DNA from: Cristatella mucedo
Lineage: Eukaryota; Bryozoa; Phylactolaemata; Cristatellidae
Assembly: GCA_009760855.2 (NCBI GenBank)
Contig: WPIO01000125.1
Location: 1,047,001 to 1,111,000 of the forward strand
Direction of reading: 5' to 3'
Length of the DNA stretch: 64,000 nt
The notes below the pieces were generated by a model, which was not told the DNA's origin, did not search any database, and saw nothing but the letters and a program-made list of their open reading frames with translations. The translations under genes and the position numbers were made by a program. This document shows positions 33,895-63,749 of this stretch, in pieces. Each line of letters opens with the position of its first letter. The first letter of the stretch is position 1.

Positions 33895-34625
33895 ATCTTG
33901 CATAATCACTCAAAGGACCATCCATAAGGATTTAAAGACCAGTTACGCTTTTAGCATCTTTTTAAATGCCCTCAAGTCATGGGGTATCGTGACATCAGTC
34001 TGGAGTGGGCTCTGGGCTTTGGTATCATAAGAACTGCAGTCACGGTCTCCTACGGATTTAAGATTAGTTAAAGGCACAGCCAAGTGACTTAAGTATGCAG
34101 AGCATGTGCTGAGAAGCTAAGTCTCATTAGTGAGGGGCCCATAAGTAAGGGGGGATTCATGAGTGAATGACAGTACCTTGAAGTCGGTAAGCTACTTGCT
34201 CGAGAGCCGGTGCAACTCGGTGAGAAGTAAGATAGCATGGCAGTTGCAACGTTCGTGACTGACAAGCCTAGCAGGTTTGTTTTCCACCAACTGTCAGCAT
34301 CTTATAGCACTGGTAAGAAGACCTGAAGGCAGTAAGTCAATTAAGTCTAATGATGATAATAATAATAGTAAAACATTTACACAGCACTTGCTGAGAACTT
34401 ATTCTAGGCAGTTTACATATGCTGTAAAGGAAACGAGACTAGCATGTCCCGACGGGAGTTCAGAAAGGCATGGGCCAGCTGGACGCAGTATCCTTATTTA
34501 AGCAGGCCCGAATTTTTCCAATGTCAAGTTGATGAAAGTAGGCAGAGTTGACAGGGGAACTGATACGGCCATCTAGTAAAAGGTCATTTTGGGACAGGAT
34601 ACCCAGGTTTCGTGCGTTTTGTAGA
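33895..34625 (-). mobile_element. LINE-A-like C-terminal relic with nested tail
   Basis: The plus text is the antisense of the LINE-A C-terminal region ('tttttaaatgccctcaagtc', 'cacggtctcctacggattta', 'cgttcgtgactgacaagcct'). It is well diverged from the main LINE-A group. At 34349-34442 a separate minus-strand tail is inserted (GATAATAATAATAG...CTAGGCAGTTTACATATGCT). Confidence 0.7.
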
Positions 34626-35261
34626 CTACAAGACTTTGATCACAGCCATGCTGTACAATGTAATACTGTAAATGCGTTACATTCGCTTAAAGCCAACGAG
34701 ATCGTGACCGTGTCATCTAGGGATTCGCATGGAGAGCTAATGACAGCAGTCAGTCAATACTGCCGGTGCAATAGCTGACTGCCGTTGGTTTTGAATACAA
34801 CAAGCAGCTTCCTTGAAGTAAGAGCCGTTCATGGTCGACAGCTGTATCAATCAATATTCATTGCTTGGTTTGACACGAGAAAAATCAGGAGGCGATCACT
34901 GTCTAGTGGTATTTAAGCACACGTGGCCAATGAGATATTGGTGGCAGACAGACCCGTTTTTCTGACATGTCTGCCCACTAATGCTGTAGGTTGCTGCACT
35001 GCAAACAGAATCACGCCGAACAGCAGGCTACGTACGATGTTGAAGCATGCCGAGGTGGAAGAAACGGCATGCCCAGGTTAACAGTGTGTATGCTATACTT
35101 CATCTATCATAGGTGTGCACACTCAAATTTCTAACTGGCTGCTTTGTGAAAACCGTTGCTTGCGCTAGCCCGATGGCTTAAATGCTTACTTGTGAGCTCT
35201 AACGAGCAAATTTAGATTGAAGCTGCACTATCCAGCAGCCTTCAGAGAGTGATACAGACTA
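34626..35261. other. Unrecognised sequence
   Basis: No recognised gene or repeat. Confidence 0.4.
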
Positions 35262-35362
35262 CGCCGGCTTGGTTTGGCCCGCCCCCAGAGGTAAGGTGCT
35301 TGCTTTTAACAACCGAGGGCTTTCAGCCCTGTGGCACAAATGAAGAGCCAAGCTGGATAGGG

Positions 35363-35368
<6 letters not shown>
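35262..35368 (+). mobile_element. SINE-2 relic, its tail hit by a LINE-A insertion
   Basis: GCCGGCTTGGTTTGGCCCGC, then 'AGAGGTAAGGTGCTTGCTT', a worn box B, and 'AAATGAAGAGCCAAGC..GATTAA'. The (TAA)n tail of the adjacent minus-strand LINE-A starts inside the SINE-2 tail. Confidence 0.5.
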
Positions 35369-35396
<28 letters not shown>

Positions 35397-35783
35397 TGTT
35401 TAACAAAGCATACTCAGAGAACTCAATCTCTTTCTAGGTGCTTTACAATTGCTGCAAAGGAAGCATGATTGAATGGTTATTGGTAGCATGCACAATAAAC
35501 AACATGAATAACATCGTTAGGACGGACATGCACAGGGTCAGTATGCAAGTGTGGGTAGTAGCAGCATGCACAGTGTCAGCATGAACAAGCACATTACAGA
35601 CGGATCAGAGGAACTCATTAAATGCTGTCATAAATAGGTGCTTTTTTAGTTTCTTTTTAAATGTGGTCAAGTCAGGGGATGTCGTCAAGCAAGTCGGGAG
35701 TGGTTTCCAGGCTTTGGGAGCATGCTAACTAAAGGCACTGTCTCTAAATGATTTGAGGTTTGTACGAGGTATACGTATGCAGT
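35366..35783 (-). mobile_element. LINE-A 3' end, left arm of a head-to-head pair
   Basis: A (TAA)n tail at 35366-35396, then hairpin, 3' UTR and about 130 bp of C-terminal coding sequence up to the 'ATACCTCGTACAAACCTC' block. It then meets a plus-strand LINE-A copy. Confidence 0.85.
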
Positions 35784-36317
35784 TAGTTTTCGAACGCAAG
35801 GTTTTGTCGCTCACTATTAGGTCACTTCATTCTTTGGCTCCAGCCTATCTCTCAGATATACTCCCCCATCAGGCTAAGCATCGTACCACTTGCTTTTCGG
35901 AATCCAACAGTCTACAAATACCTTGTACAAACCTCAAATCCTTTGGAGACCGTGCATTTAGTTCGTATGCCCCCAAAGCCTGGAACTCCCTCCCGACTTG
36001 CGTCAGAACATCTCTTGACCTGACCACATTTAAAAAGAACTTGAAAACACACTTATTTACGACAGCATTTAGTGGGTCCCTGTGATTCGTCCTTGATGTG
36101 CTTATGCGTGCTGACACTGTGCATGCTGCCACTAACCACATTTGCATGCTGACCCTGTGCATGTCACCCCTAACCATGTTATTCATTTTATTTGTTTATC
36201 AAACATGATTTTACTCACCATTCAATTGCATTTCATTTTGCAGCAAATGTAAAGTGCCTAGAGAGAGATTAAGTTCTCTGAGAGCGCTTTATCAAGTGCA
36301 TTATTATTATTGTTATT
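35784..36317 (+). mobile_element. LINE-A 3' end, right arm of a head-to-head pair
   Basis: A 110-residue open frame (35753-36085) encodes 'SLAPAYLSDILPHQAKHRT' and 'FSSYAPKAWNSLPTCVRTS', followed by the 3' UTR, hairpin and (TTA)n tail. Bases from about 35915 onwards are complementary to the left arm, so this makes an inverted repeat of about 400 bp with a loop of about 130 bp. Confidence 0.9.
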
Positions 36318-38774
36318 ATATTATGCCCATCTTGCAGTTACCAGAGCAGTACCCACGAAGAAGAAGACAGAGAATAGAGAGGAGCTCCATGTTGTTTACT
36401 CCTTAGTGCCTAAGAATGGGGCTTAGTATTGCAGAAGCATACAATTGATTCTCATTAATGCTAACGCAGCTCTGCTATCTGAAAATAAAGAACTAGACTA
36501 GTAGAGTCATGGAACTATGAGGTTAGATCAGCACTCCATACATAGACTTCATCAATATAAAGTTACATGACGACAAACGCTAAAGGGTCTGGCAATCGGA
36601 GAAGGCAAGCTCAAATCACTGACGATGGGCCAATGTCTAGACAACAGTAGAGCATCTCTGAATGCGTACAAGCCATTCTGCAACACTGCGGTCGCCAACT
36701 GTGCATGAGAAGTAGAAAGACTGCAGTTAAAAGTGCCAATACGAGCCTGGCCATCTGGCTAGAATTCTTGACTAAGAGCTCTGGAAGTTAAGTACACATT
36801 CAAGTAAACGGATGCCATGTCTTGGAAATGAGTGCTATCCCATGGGGTTGCCAGCTACGTGGCCCTGAGCATGCTGAGATACACATCACAAATGTGTAGC
36901 TTTATTCGAAGAATGACAATGAGGAGGCCAACCTACCTAACAGAGATAAGGAACTGACAAGATAGAGAAGCCACCTTAGGTTGAGGGCAATCATGCTCGG
37001 CCAGCACCAACAGACACCTAACACTGCTGGGTGTAGCTGACAGCAAGGTAGCACGTGGACTCCGGCGATACTGGGCAGAATCGACGCTGCGATTTTCACG
37101 CTTTGAGAACAGGACAGCATGCTTCACCGTTGCCATCTCACGACTGCAAGCTGTCAATGGCCGTTTCCTGCCCGCAGATCGTTGCTACTCTGCGAGAATG
37201 CACCGCCCACGGCAGTGGCCGCAGCAGCAGACGAGGCCGGATGATGCTCGCGGCAATGCAGGGAGTCTTCAGTACTTCCTGCGCACGGCTCACCGCTCAC
37301 AGTCCCCGCGACCTGCTGCGCCGGTAGCGTCAACGGCTTCACGAAGTGCAGGTGCCTGAGACACTACTGCCGATCGGCATTGAGGCATAGCGGCTGGTGC
37401 CGCTGCCGCGGCCTCAATGCCCGGCTGGGGCATCTTAAACGATGCGACACTGTCCATCCAGAACTTTCTCGCTGACACCGGTGCCGTGCCGAGGCCAGCA
37501 GGCGGAGCTCGAGCCCTGCCCTCGATCGCAGCAGCAGCGCTGGGCGGTATCGAACCGCCGTCAGCAGCAGCTGCTCTGTTAGGCGTAGCTTTCGCATCAG
37601 CCTCGGCTGAAGCTGAGTGCACCGTCAGCATCGACGACGGAACTGTGGCGCTCTTTGCAGCTCCCATCTGACACGTGCACGACGGCGGATGAGCGGCAAA
37701 CTGCCGCGGCCTCGCCTCCGTGGCCATGGCGAGCTCAACGTCAGCTGCTGCAGTGGTAGACGTGCAGCCATTGCCAGTGGCGGCAGCGGCTTCGGCACCT
37801 CTGACGGGCTAGAAAGAAATGCATGTGCCGGTCAAGAACAGCTAGCATGAGCTGAAAGCAGCTAAGGGCTGCAACCAGCCACACCAAAACACTACCTCAA
37901 TCACGGACTTTGCTATGTTTTGACTGATTCGAGCAGCACGGCAAAGATGGGCAGGGCCATGCTATGAATCAGACAGTCCAATAAAAAAGGAAAAAGAAAG
38001 AATTATTAGAGTTAAAGATGAAAAGAGCGAATAGGAGCACACAAGCACGGGTGCCTGCGCTGCTCCAACGTGTTGAGCGCAAGCCAGATGTCGAGAAAGG
38101 CAGAGGCTCATGCCATAGCCAAGGTTCAGGGGGTAAGTCAAAGTCCCTTTCTTTACAAAAAAATGTGACATGTAAAGGAAGTACCACAGCAGCATGTTCC
38201 TTCCTTCCCCTCCCACAAGCAGCATCAGCATGAGCAACAGGAGCTGCAGTAGAAGCAGCAGTGGAGCAAAACAGCAGAAGCTGCTCCACCAGAGGAAGCT
38301 GGCAGCAAGCTGGCCCAGTTGCAATCAACGATGATTGCCAAAGGGCACTCTATAAGTGGATTGTGACTTGTGTGGATAGTGATTGCACTTTGACCATCCC
38401 CCAAGCCAGCAGGACATTTGCTAGTCAGCTTTGGACAGGCATATGGCTAGTTGCTAAGTTCAGCTGCTCGAGCAAGCCTGCCTCATCGAAGGGCTGGTCT
38501 AAGATTTAACCTACATTCTTCTGACATCACTCTCAACCGCTGGCTTATGCCACCGGGACTGACGCTACACGCTTTTCTCGAAGGCTAAACCTAACCTCCG
38601 GGGAGCGAAGTATGTCTGAATAAACTGGCTGACATAATGTGGTCACCTGATTTGACGACATTAGAGATGAAGCCGAATACCTTTGCAATTTCAGCATGAA
38701 TTACTGTTAGCGAGCTTGGGCATGAAATTAATTGCTCATGTTTTAACGAACGAATTGAAATGACTCCTTTTCAG
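36318..38774. other. Unrecognised; GC-rich block at about 37.05-37.85 kb
   Basis: 37050-37850 is markedly GC- and CpG-rich. It has long Ala/Pro/Ser-rich frames on both strands, the longest 145 aa on minus at 37727-37290 and 84 aa on plus at 37417-37671. Composition alone can explain the openness, and no conserved domain is recognised. Candidates are a CpG-island-like segment, a gag or ORF1 relic, or an unknown exon. The rest of this stretch shows nothing recognisable. Confidence 0.3.
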
Positions 38775-38865
38775 AATGTTAAAGTGCAAAGTAAGAGACT
38801 GCTCTCACTGAGTGCTATGTAAATGTTTTATTTATGTACATTGTTATTATTACTATCATTATTAA
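38775..38865 (+). mobile_element. LINE-A-type 3' tail fragment, diverged
   Basis: 'AAAGTGCAAAGTAAGAGACT' followed by 'CTCACTGAGTGCTATGTAAA' and a (TTATTA)-like end has the order of the LINE-A/SINE-2 tail but with many changes. Confidence 0.45.
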
Positions 38866-39111
38866 ACTGCTTAAAGGTGATAGGTGCCATACCTGCACTG
38901 TACCTGTTACATTAACCAAAACAAATCACCAATATAGACTGAGAGCTGGCGATTAGAAGCAGAAAAAAATCCCATGTGAGCCCACTACTCCTCTTTTGTA
39001 TCACTACACCACTAGCATGCCAAATTCGAAAAAGCAAGCAACAATTAAATGGTTGACTGCAAAGAATAACTATTCATTCATGGCAACACACACGTTATAT
39101 TTTGCCACTCC

Positions 39112-39412
39112 CAGTGGCGGATCCAGGATTTTTATCTCGGGGGGGGGGAGAGAAAGACCTGCAACATTTATATGTAAGGGGTAAGACCCAAAAGATTGTC
39201 AATTACGAAGGGCTAGACAAACAGTTATTGAAAAATAATAGCGCAAAATCACGGTATTTACTCGAAGCAAACTCTGAGCTTGCTCATTGAGTGGTATTAG
39301 GACGTAATGTCTTCGCGGGTGAAGGTCGAAGGTATAGGAATAAGGGGTGGCCAAGCTCGCTGCCACGCCCACTGTGGGAGGAATTGCCCTCGACCCCCTG
39401 GCTCAGCCACTG
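39112..39412. mobile_element. Non-autonomous hAT-like MITE, 301 bp
   Basis: The left end is CAGTGGCGGATCCAGG. The right end on the other strand is CAGTGGCTGAGCCAGG, a 16-bp terminal inverted repeat with two mismatches. Flanking 8-mers GCCACTCC and GCTATTCC match at 6 of 8 positions, both differences being C/T. The 8-bp target duplication and CAG start point to hAT. A G run follows the left end and no coding capacity is present. It ends 59 bp beyond the sirtuin stop codon, so it may lie in that gene's 3' UTR. Confidence 0.75.
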
Positions 39413-39470
39413 GCTATTCCGATTACCCAGCCACATCTGATGAGGGCCAATCAGCCAAAGCAGCAGCAAG

Positions 39471-56693
<17,223 letters not shown>

Positions 56694-57146
56694 GAAAGTC
56701 TAGAATACAATCGGGCAAATAAAACGAAACATCAGGATTGTCAAGTAAAATGCCCATAGAATATGAGGACAGTAACTTGAAAAAACAATGATGTATCATA
56801 CATTTGTCTGCATCATATCTTGTTTCATAAGACGTTCAAAAGCAACAAACTAGTTTAATTTGAGTGTCGCGGTCATCTTTATGCACTCCACAGTCTGAAC
56901 TTACGATAGGATTTTGCTTAGACTTGACTGTCCTAGTGCAGTCTGATGGTCATGTGAGAAATGTCGCATTCCAGAATGTCGTGCTTCTAGAGATCCGTCA
57001 GAGTAACTTCTTGGCCAATAGCATTGCCGTAATTTGAAAAGGCAAAACAACCGAAGGTTATCTACTACGGTTCCACTGCTCTCAACCGAACTGTGAGCAT
57101 TATACCTGCTTTGGTCGGTAACCAGAGGTCAGATCCTCTGCTCAGG

Positions 57147-57228
57147 TTAATAATAATAATAATAACAATGCACTTGATAAAGCGCCCTCAGAGAACTCAA
57201 TTTCTTTCTAGGTGCTTTACATTAGGTT
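57147..57228 (-). mobile_element. LINE-A terminal fragment
   Basis: A (AAT)n tail at 57147-57168 and the full hairpin (GCGCCCTCAGAGAACTCAAT on plus), ending at 'GTGCTTTACATT'. About 80 bp. Confidence 0.8.
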
Positions 57229-57539
57229 TTTCACATATCGAAGCAAGAGGGGAAACTTCATACACACAAACTTAACATACATACCTGTACAGGTATTCAC
57301 ATGCATACGTGCATACATACTAATCTCAACATGCAGACTGCATTTTGAAATTCGCATTTAAATTACTGTTTTCTCTTTCCTCCCAATGGTCAATGGGACT
57401 TGCGAATCAGCAGTGACTTCCATTTAGGGGGAGGACCGATGAATCGGCAAGCATTCCCTAAGAGTAATCATTTATGGTAGACTTCGTTGGTCAAGTAAGA
57501 TTATTGCTTCGTATCAGTTAATCAACCAGAAAAAACTGT

Positions 57540-58190
57540 CACATTTCCACTAGCACATGAGATACATTACTCAATTTCACAATGTAGCACCATGCAAAAG
57601 CACATAAAAGGATACCGCAAATAGACGAAGCAAATGCTATGAGGAATAGGAAAGTATTTAGCTTTATTTGAAGTGTCTACAAGTCAGGTACCAGCTTGAT
57701 GTCAGCCGGGAGAAAGTTCTAGACTTTAGGTACAATGGGGCAGAGGCACGGTCTCCAAAGGATTTGGGGTGGTTAGAAGCGCAGCTAAAAGACCCGAGTC
57801 AGAGGAGAAGGTAGTAGTGGGGGCCTGGGGGCGTCAGTATTTCAAATAGGCAAACCGACGCATTAGAATGAGTGACACAACATAGAGGTCGATGCTCTGT
57901 TTGATGGAGACATAATGCAGGTCAGGGAGAAGTGGTCAAACAAGGTAGTTACATAATTCACGACACGCAAGGCGCAGCGGTTTGTACCAAGTGCTGTACT
58001 GCACAGACAGGAATACCAGCAAAGAGTGATGTAAAGACGTACTGATGGGATATCTAAAACTCAGACAGTAACCTGAGCTGTAGCAGTCTTATCTATAGAC
58101 GACTAAAAATTTTTTAATTAGGTATATGAGAGTAAGCAGGTTTGATTGTTGAGCTACTGTGTTCCCTCAGTGACAGGTCACTTAGAACAA
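57540..58190 (-). mobile_element. LINE-A-like C-terminal relic, old
   Basis: Antisense blocks 'CACGGTCTCCAAAGGATTTG', 'GTCGATGCTCTGTTTGATGG', 'CATAATGCAGGTCAGGGAGA' and 'GCAGGTTTGATTGTTGAGCT' follow the LINE-A order. No open frame remains. Confidence 0.65.
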
Positions 58191-58349
58191 GACGACAACA
58201 TTCAGCACAGATGCTACAGGAGAGCCACTGACTGACATATTTTTGAGGGTGAGAAATGAGCTTTATTTTGTAGCAATTATTAATTTTTTACAAGCTGGTC
58301 AGAGGTAACCAAACAACTTTGCTCTGGAGTACTGATGCCCAAGAAGAAG

Positions 58350-58350
<1 letters not shown>

Positions 58351-58432
<82 letters not shown>

Positions 58433-58500
58433 GACAGAGAGACAGAGAGACAGAGAGAGACAGAGAGACTGAGAGAGAGAGACAAAGAGAGAGAGAGAGT
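58351..58500. repeat. (GA)n and (GACA)n microsatellite
   Basis: About 150 bp of GA repeats with a CAGA block in the middle. Confidence 0.95.
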
Positions 58501-59213
58501 GAGAGAGTACGGTTGTACTCCAGTGCTATTAGCAGAGATTGCTCATGGAAATGCAAGCACGGCCGTCTATTTCAGCTGTGCCTTATTTTCGCGTATCCTG
58601 ATGTTCACCAGTGTGCTGATAAAAGGTCGGCCTAGAGTCTACAACGTCTGTATAGCTTGTGCTAAGTAAACACAAAGGAAGCATCTCAACTTAACAATTG
58701 ACTGCTACTTCTGATGTAGCAGCTGACTATAACAAGTTCTGCTGCTGAAAGAAGGCAAGCAAGAAACGTCAGGACTGCCTTCCAGATTGCCCGAGCTAAA
58801 AAAGAATGTCTGATCTAGTTACACACCCTAGCACAACAGTAATTAGCATGCCACAGTTAGGACTTGGCATTAAATGGCATCACTAAACCCTCATCTACCA
58901 ATAGCTTGGCCTATGGAACACGCAATTCAAATGAATCGATAGAATGAGATAACGGGCACACCGAAAGTAGTGTAACAAATATCGCTTAAAGCAACCAGCA
59001 ATAATATTCATTTCCCACAGGTCAAGCAAAGCGGCAGGACAGACAACTCGGGCCGACAAACCGATGCCAAGGTACAGAGGTACAGCGTGCACGGACACAC
59101 TACACCATCTGCCAACACTTGAATGTTTATAACAAAGCAGTCATCGCCTGCAACACTGTATGCTTCACCAAGGTAAGAAGTGGCTGTATCTGTCCTACTT
59201 ACAGCAGCGGTCG

Positions 59214-59465
59214 TTGATTGTCTCTGCCGGATGATGACAGCTGCAGTCGCTCGAGACCGCTCGAGATAGCAGAGGCTGAAATGACCGATCCCGAATCCCT
59301 CGAGGCGACATTGTGCTGGTCTACCGCTGACATACCGACGGCAGGCTGCAGTAATGGCCTGCCATCGGCTTGAGCTTGGGAGCGTTTGCTAGATTCTCTA
59401 GTAGACGGGCCTTCAATGGTCGACCACAAATGTGAAAGGCTACGTATTAAGAAGTTGGACCACAA
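59214..59465 (-). other. Possible exon of an unidentified gene
   Basis: An 88-residue minus frame rich in Ser, Gln and Arg ends exactly at a consensus donor (CTGCT|GTAAGT near 59209-59214). A plausible acceptor is near 59430 or 59418. The neighbouring minus frame (59801-59469) has a hydrophobic, membrane-like stretch (TISILCALVQVVLVW). I recognise no family and there is no second linked exon. It may be chance. Confidence 0.2.
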
Positions 59466-59814
59466 AAATCAAATAAATGCAAGGTCGATAACAAGATCTG
59501 CATGGCTCACTCGTACAGCTTGAACTGAACTAAAGCTGAGACGAATGGATAGAGCTGCCTGTGTGATAGCCAATTCGGCAATATGCATTTCCCATGCACA
59601 TGACCTCTCGAATAAGCATAGCCAGGGAAGCCCCACAGGGTCTTGCCTCCAGCCCTTTCTCAGCACATCACAAGCTTGGCTAGCCACGAGACCCCAACGC
59701 CAAACTAGCACTACTTGCACAAGTGCACATAAAATTGAAATTGTTCCTAATAGCATCGCGTGTTTGCCCGCCAGCCAGATTCGAATGCAGCTCAAACACA
59801 AACTTCAGGCATAG

Positions 59815-60215
59815 CAAGCATCGGAACTAAAGGCCCGGTCTCCAGATGATTCGAGTTAAAATACAGGTACAGCTAAACAACCAAAGTCTCGGAGGTGCAG
59901 CTGCTACAATGCGAAGCCTGGTGATTAAAATTTCAGATAGTTACGCCCGAGCAACAGAATGAAGGGACCGAAAAGTGAATGAGTGAAGCTTGAAGTCGAT
60001 GCACTGCTTGATGGGAAGCCGCACTAGATCAGAGAGAAGTAGTATAAAGTGACAGTTGCAACGTTCTTGACAGAAAAGCCTAGCTGTCGAGTTTTGCACC
60101 ACCTTAAAGATTCGTACTGCACAAGGGCAGGAAGATCTGTTAGAGAGATTTGTAACAGCCAAGATAAGATTTCACAACTGCCTCGACTAATTTTGTTGTG
60201 GTACCCTTATCTAGT
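59815..60215 (-). mobile_element. LINE-A-like C-terminal relic
   Basis: The plus text is antisense LINE-A: 'GGCCCGGTCTCCAGATGATT', 'CAACAGAATGAAGGGACCGA', 'GTCGATGCACTGCTTGATGG' and 'CTAGCTGTCGAGTTTTGCAC'. A 73-residue minus frame remains. Confidence 0.7.
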
Positions 60216-60284
60216 TATGGCCGACTTGATTTTGGATCTTATGTGGACACGTTGCATGTTCATTACGACTAATTAGCTTATATG

Positions 60285-60440
60285 CTTCCTGTTTGGCCTC
60301 TGTGAAGCACCTAGTAAGAGATTTAGTTCACCTTGTCAGGGTGGCATATATATGTATATATGTATACTTCCTTTGCAGCATATGTAAAGTGCCTAGAAAG
60401 AGGTTACGTTCTCCGAGGGTGCTATAAAAATGTATTATTA
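60285..60440 (+). mobile_element. Two LINE-A-type 3' tails in tandem
   Basis: A worn tail at 60298-60345 (GAAGCACCTAGTAAGAGATT) is followed by short AT-rich sequence. A second tail (TTTGCAGCATATGTAAAGTG, hairpin, GGGTGCTATA, ATTATTATT) ends at about 60440. Confidence 0.7.
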
Positions 60441-60642
60441 TTACTATTACTAACACCTGCTTAGTCCTCATGGCTTTGTTGAGTCACTGATCAAAATACT
60501 TACATGCAACAAAACAGAAAAGCCCAACCAAAATAAGTAGCCAAAAAAGAGTTGCATGGGCTTTCCCAAACGTGTTGAACTCTCATCTTTTTGGCCACGA
60601 GATTAAAAAATTAATCTGAGTGAGCGCAAATCAAAAAGTACT

Positions 60643-60805
60643 GCCGAGCTGCTTTGGTCCGGTGGTTAAGGTGCTTGCCTCGACCGAGGTCAAGGTGGAT
60701 GTATTTGATGACGACGTCGTAGGCTCGAGGCCCGTGGCAAATATGAAGCGCCTGAATAGAGATTAAGTTATCTTAGGATGCTACAAATATAAATCATATA
60801 CTATT
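60643..60805 (+). mobile_element. SINE-2, near full length
   Basis: Head GCCGAGCTGCTTTGGTCCGG, box A 'TGGTCCGGTGGTTAAGG', an anticodon-arm-like region expanded by about 20 bp, and box B GGCTCGAGGCCC. The tail is 'GAAGCGCCTGAATAGAGATT', 'AAGTTATCTTAGGATGCTAC' and an A/T-rich end. Confidence 0.8.
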
Positions 60806-61755
<950 letters not shown>

Positions 61756-63496
61756 AGAATAATAAGGTATGTCGAGAGGAGTATGAGAAAGAGGGCACAC
61801 GAGAAGGTGAGCACAAATTGACAAATGATGACAAGACAAGAGAGTTGCCTGAGCCAGTCGGAGGCGGACATCGGTCTAAGAAAAGTAGGGGAAAGAGCCT
61901 CACCGTTTTAAACTGCAAAGCAGAAGATCCTTTCACTGATTGTCGTAATACGTGAGCATGGTACACTGAGTTTATTTGAAGATCAGGCTTGGAGAGTCTT
62001 AGCAGGTTTTCAGGGCTTCACGATCTAAATAAAACAGTCTGGGACCCAATCATATTGTGATTTAAAGGTTAGCCAAAGGATTCTTTAATCAATGCACTGC
62101 TTGACAGGTCGCTAGTAAAACTATTCAAATAAGGCGAACCGTGTCCGAATTTAGTGTTCGGTAAGCTACCTAGTTGCCGAATCGAGTGCTGCTTGCTGTA
62201 GCCAGAGAGTTCCCCAAAAAACCCAATGTTGTAGGATTTCATCTTGCTAATACCTAGAATATTGGTTCACTCGACTTTCAATACCCTAAGGATCAATCTC
62301 CTAAATTTAGGGATGCCATGGATGTAAAAACGAGCTGGGAATGCAGTCTTTTGAATAAGACTTACCAAACCGCAATGGCTGACAAAGGTGTTCACATAGA
62401 CGACCTGCCTAGAGTTCTCTAAACGCAAAATATAATCGCTATCAAAAGAACATGCCTCTATGATATTCGCGAATCTCGTTCCTTTTTACCCGTGGAGTGG
62501 TTAAAAAAGGTTGCCTTTTAAGGGAATACGTAATAATTGTTACGACTAGCTACTTTTCTCAAACGACCTAAATACACAAGCCGACATATTAAAAGTACCT
62601 AAGTCAACATCCGAAATCTCAAACATAATGCATGAAGAGTTTGGTAGCCAATGAGCTATACCCAGTTCACACCTTCACTCTGGGTCCATTGATGCTTGCA
62701 TCATTACATTGCAGGCTACAAGGTAAATCGAGCCATTACGGTGAAAGATTTATGGTAAACCACTGCTAAAGCTATAAGCTTTGCTTGGTCACTGCTCTAA
62801 GCAAACACGATTCTGTTGATTATGCTTTTCAAAGCTGTGCAAACAAACGTGCACAACCACCATTAAAGCCCATTCAGCTAGAGCAGCACAGCTGCATAAT
62901 GTGTCTGTCCACAGGCCCCTCCAAAGGTCACACGGTGTAGCACCACTGGGCTGGCAGCAACTGCTTAACTGCTTTCGAGCCCTGATCCACACATGCATGA
63001 AGCCTAACTACAGCCATATGTAAGCCTTTTTGCACAATTTCTAATCACGAAATCTGCTGGCAAGTCCTTCTTGTAATGGTGATAAAAACAGCAGGAAAGA
63101 CATGGCTGAATGGATTTATTTTCCAAAGAGCACTAAACGAGTCTCAGCTCTACATACATAAATTCATGTTGGTTCATTACATGGCATGGTTATCATCTTG
63201 CTACTACTACCACCGCCGCCGTATGCCATCATGCAGTCTTCTCTCTTTAAAGAGTACAGCCATTTCACCGACTCCCATGCCCGAATGTTGTCAGTACAAT
63301 GCAAGCAGTCAGTGCAGTCAGTACAGCAGGCAGTCCCCAACCCCAGGCCTGATAAATATGCACTATGGATTTGTGCACTTTGTTTCGCCATTTCTCTTCA
63401 TTCTTCGATAACTTGCTCATCATTTATGCATAGAACATTTCTCTCCTAACACAGTTCCGAACAAGTGCATTTTCCTATTACATATCCAAGCCTCTT
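61756..63496. other. Mostly unrecognised; faint LINE similarity near 62.0-62.1 kb
   Basis: 'CAATGCACTGCTTGACAGGT' near 62090 resembles the antisense LINE-A segment 'TCAATCCGTTGCTTGACTGG'. No other repeat or gene is identifiable. Confidence 0.35.
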
Positions 63497-63581
63497 CCAG
63501 CCATCCTGATTCACTGCCCACACCGATGTTCCACATATCCAGCCATCCTGATTCACTGCTAACACCGATCTTCCACACACC
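63497..63581. repeat. Tandem duplication of about 42 bp
   Basis: CCAGCCATCCTGATTCACTG followed by C(C/T)(C/A)ACACCGAT(G/C)TTCCACA(T/C)A occurs twice in tandem with only a few differences. Confidence 0.85.
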
Positions 63582-63749
63582 AGTATAATAGAGAACCAAT
63601 CTCGTAAGTCTTATTGAGAGAAGCTAGGTAAGAAGTTACTGAGTGAGACAGAGACAAGGTCATACCTAAAATCTTGCCATTCTAACTTTGCCAATCAATG
63701 GCCACATATTTAGTCGTATCTAATGATTACGATCGCGGACCCCTCATAA

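Noticed and set aside
37417-37671. Retroviral-type protease suggested by FLADTGA
   Set aside because: The match is only a few residues inside a compositionally biased GC-rich frame, with no flap motif and no neighbouring RT.
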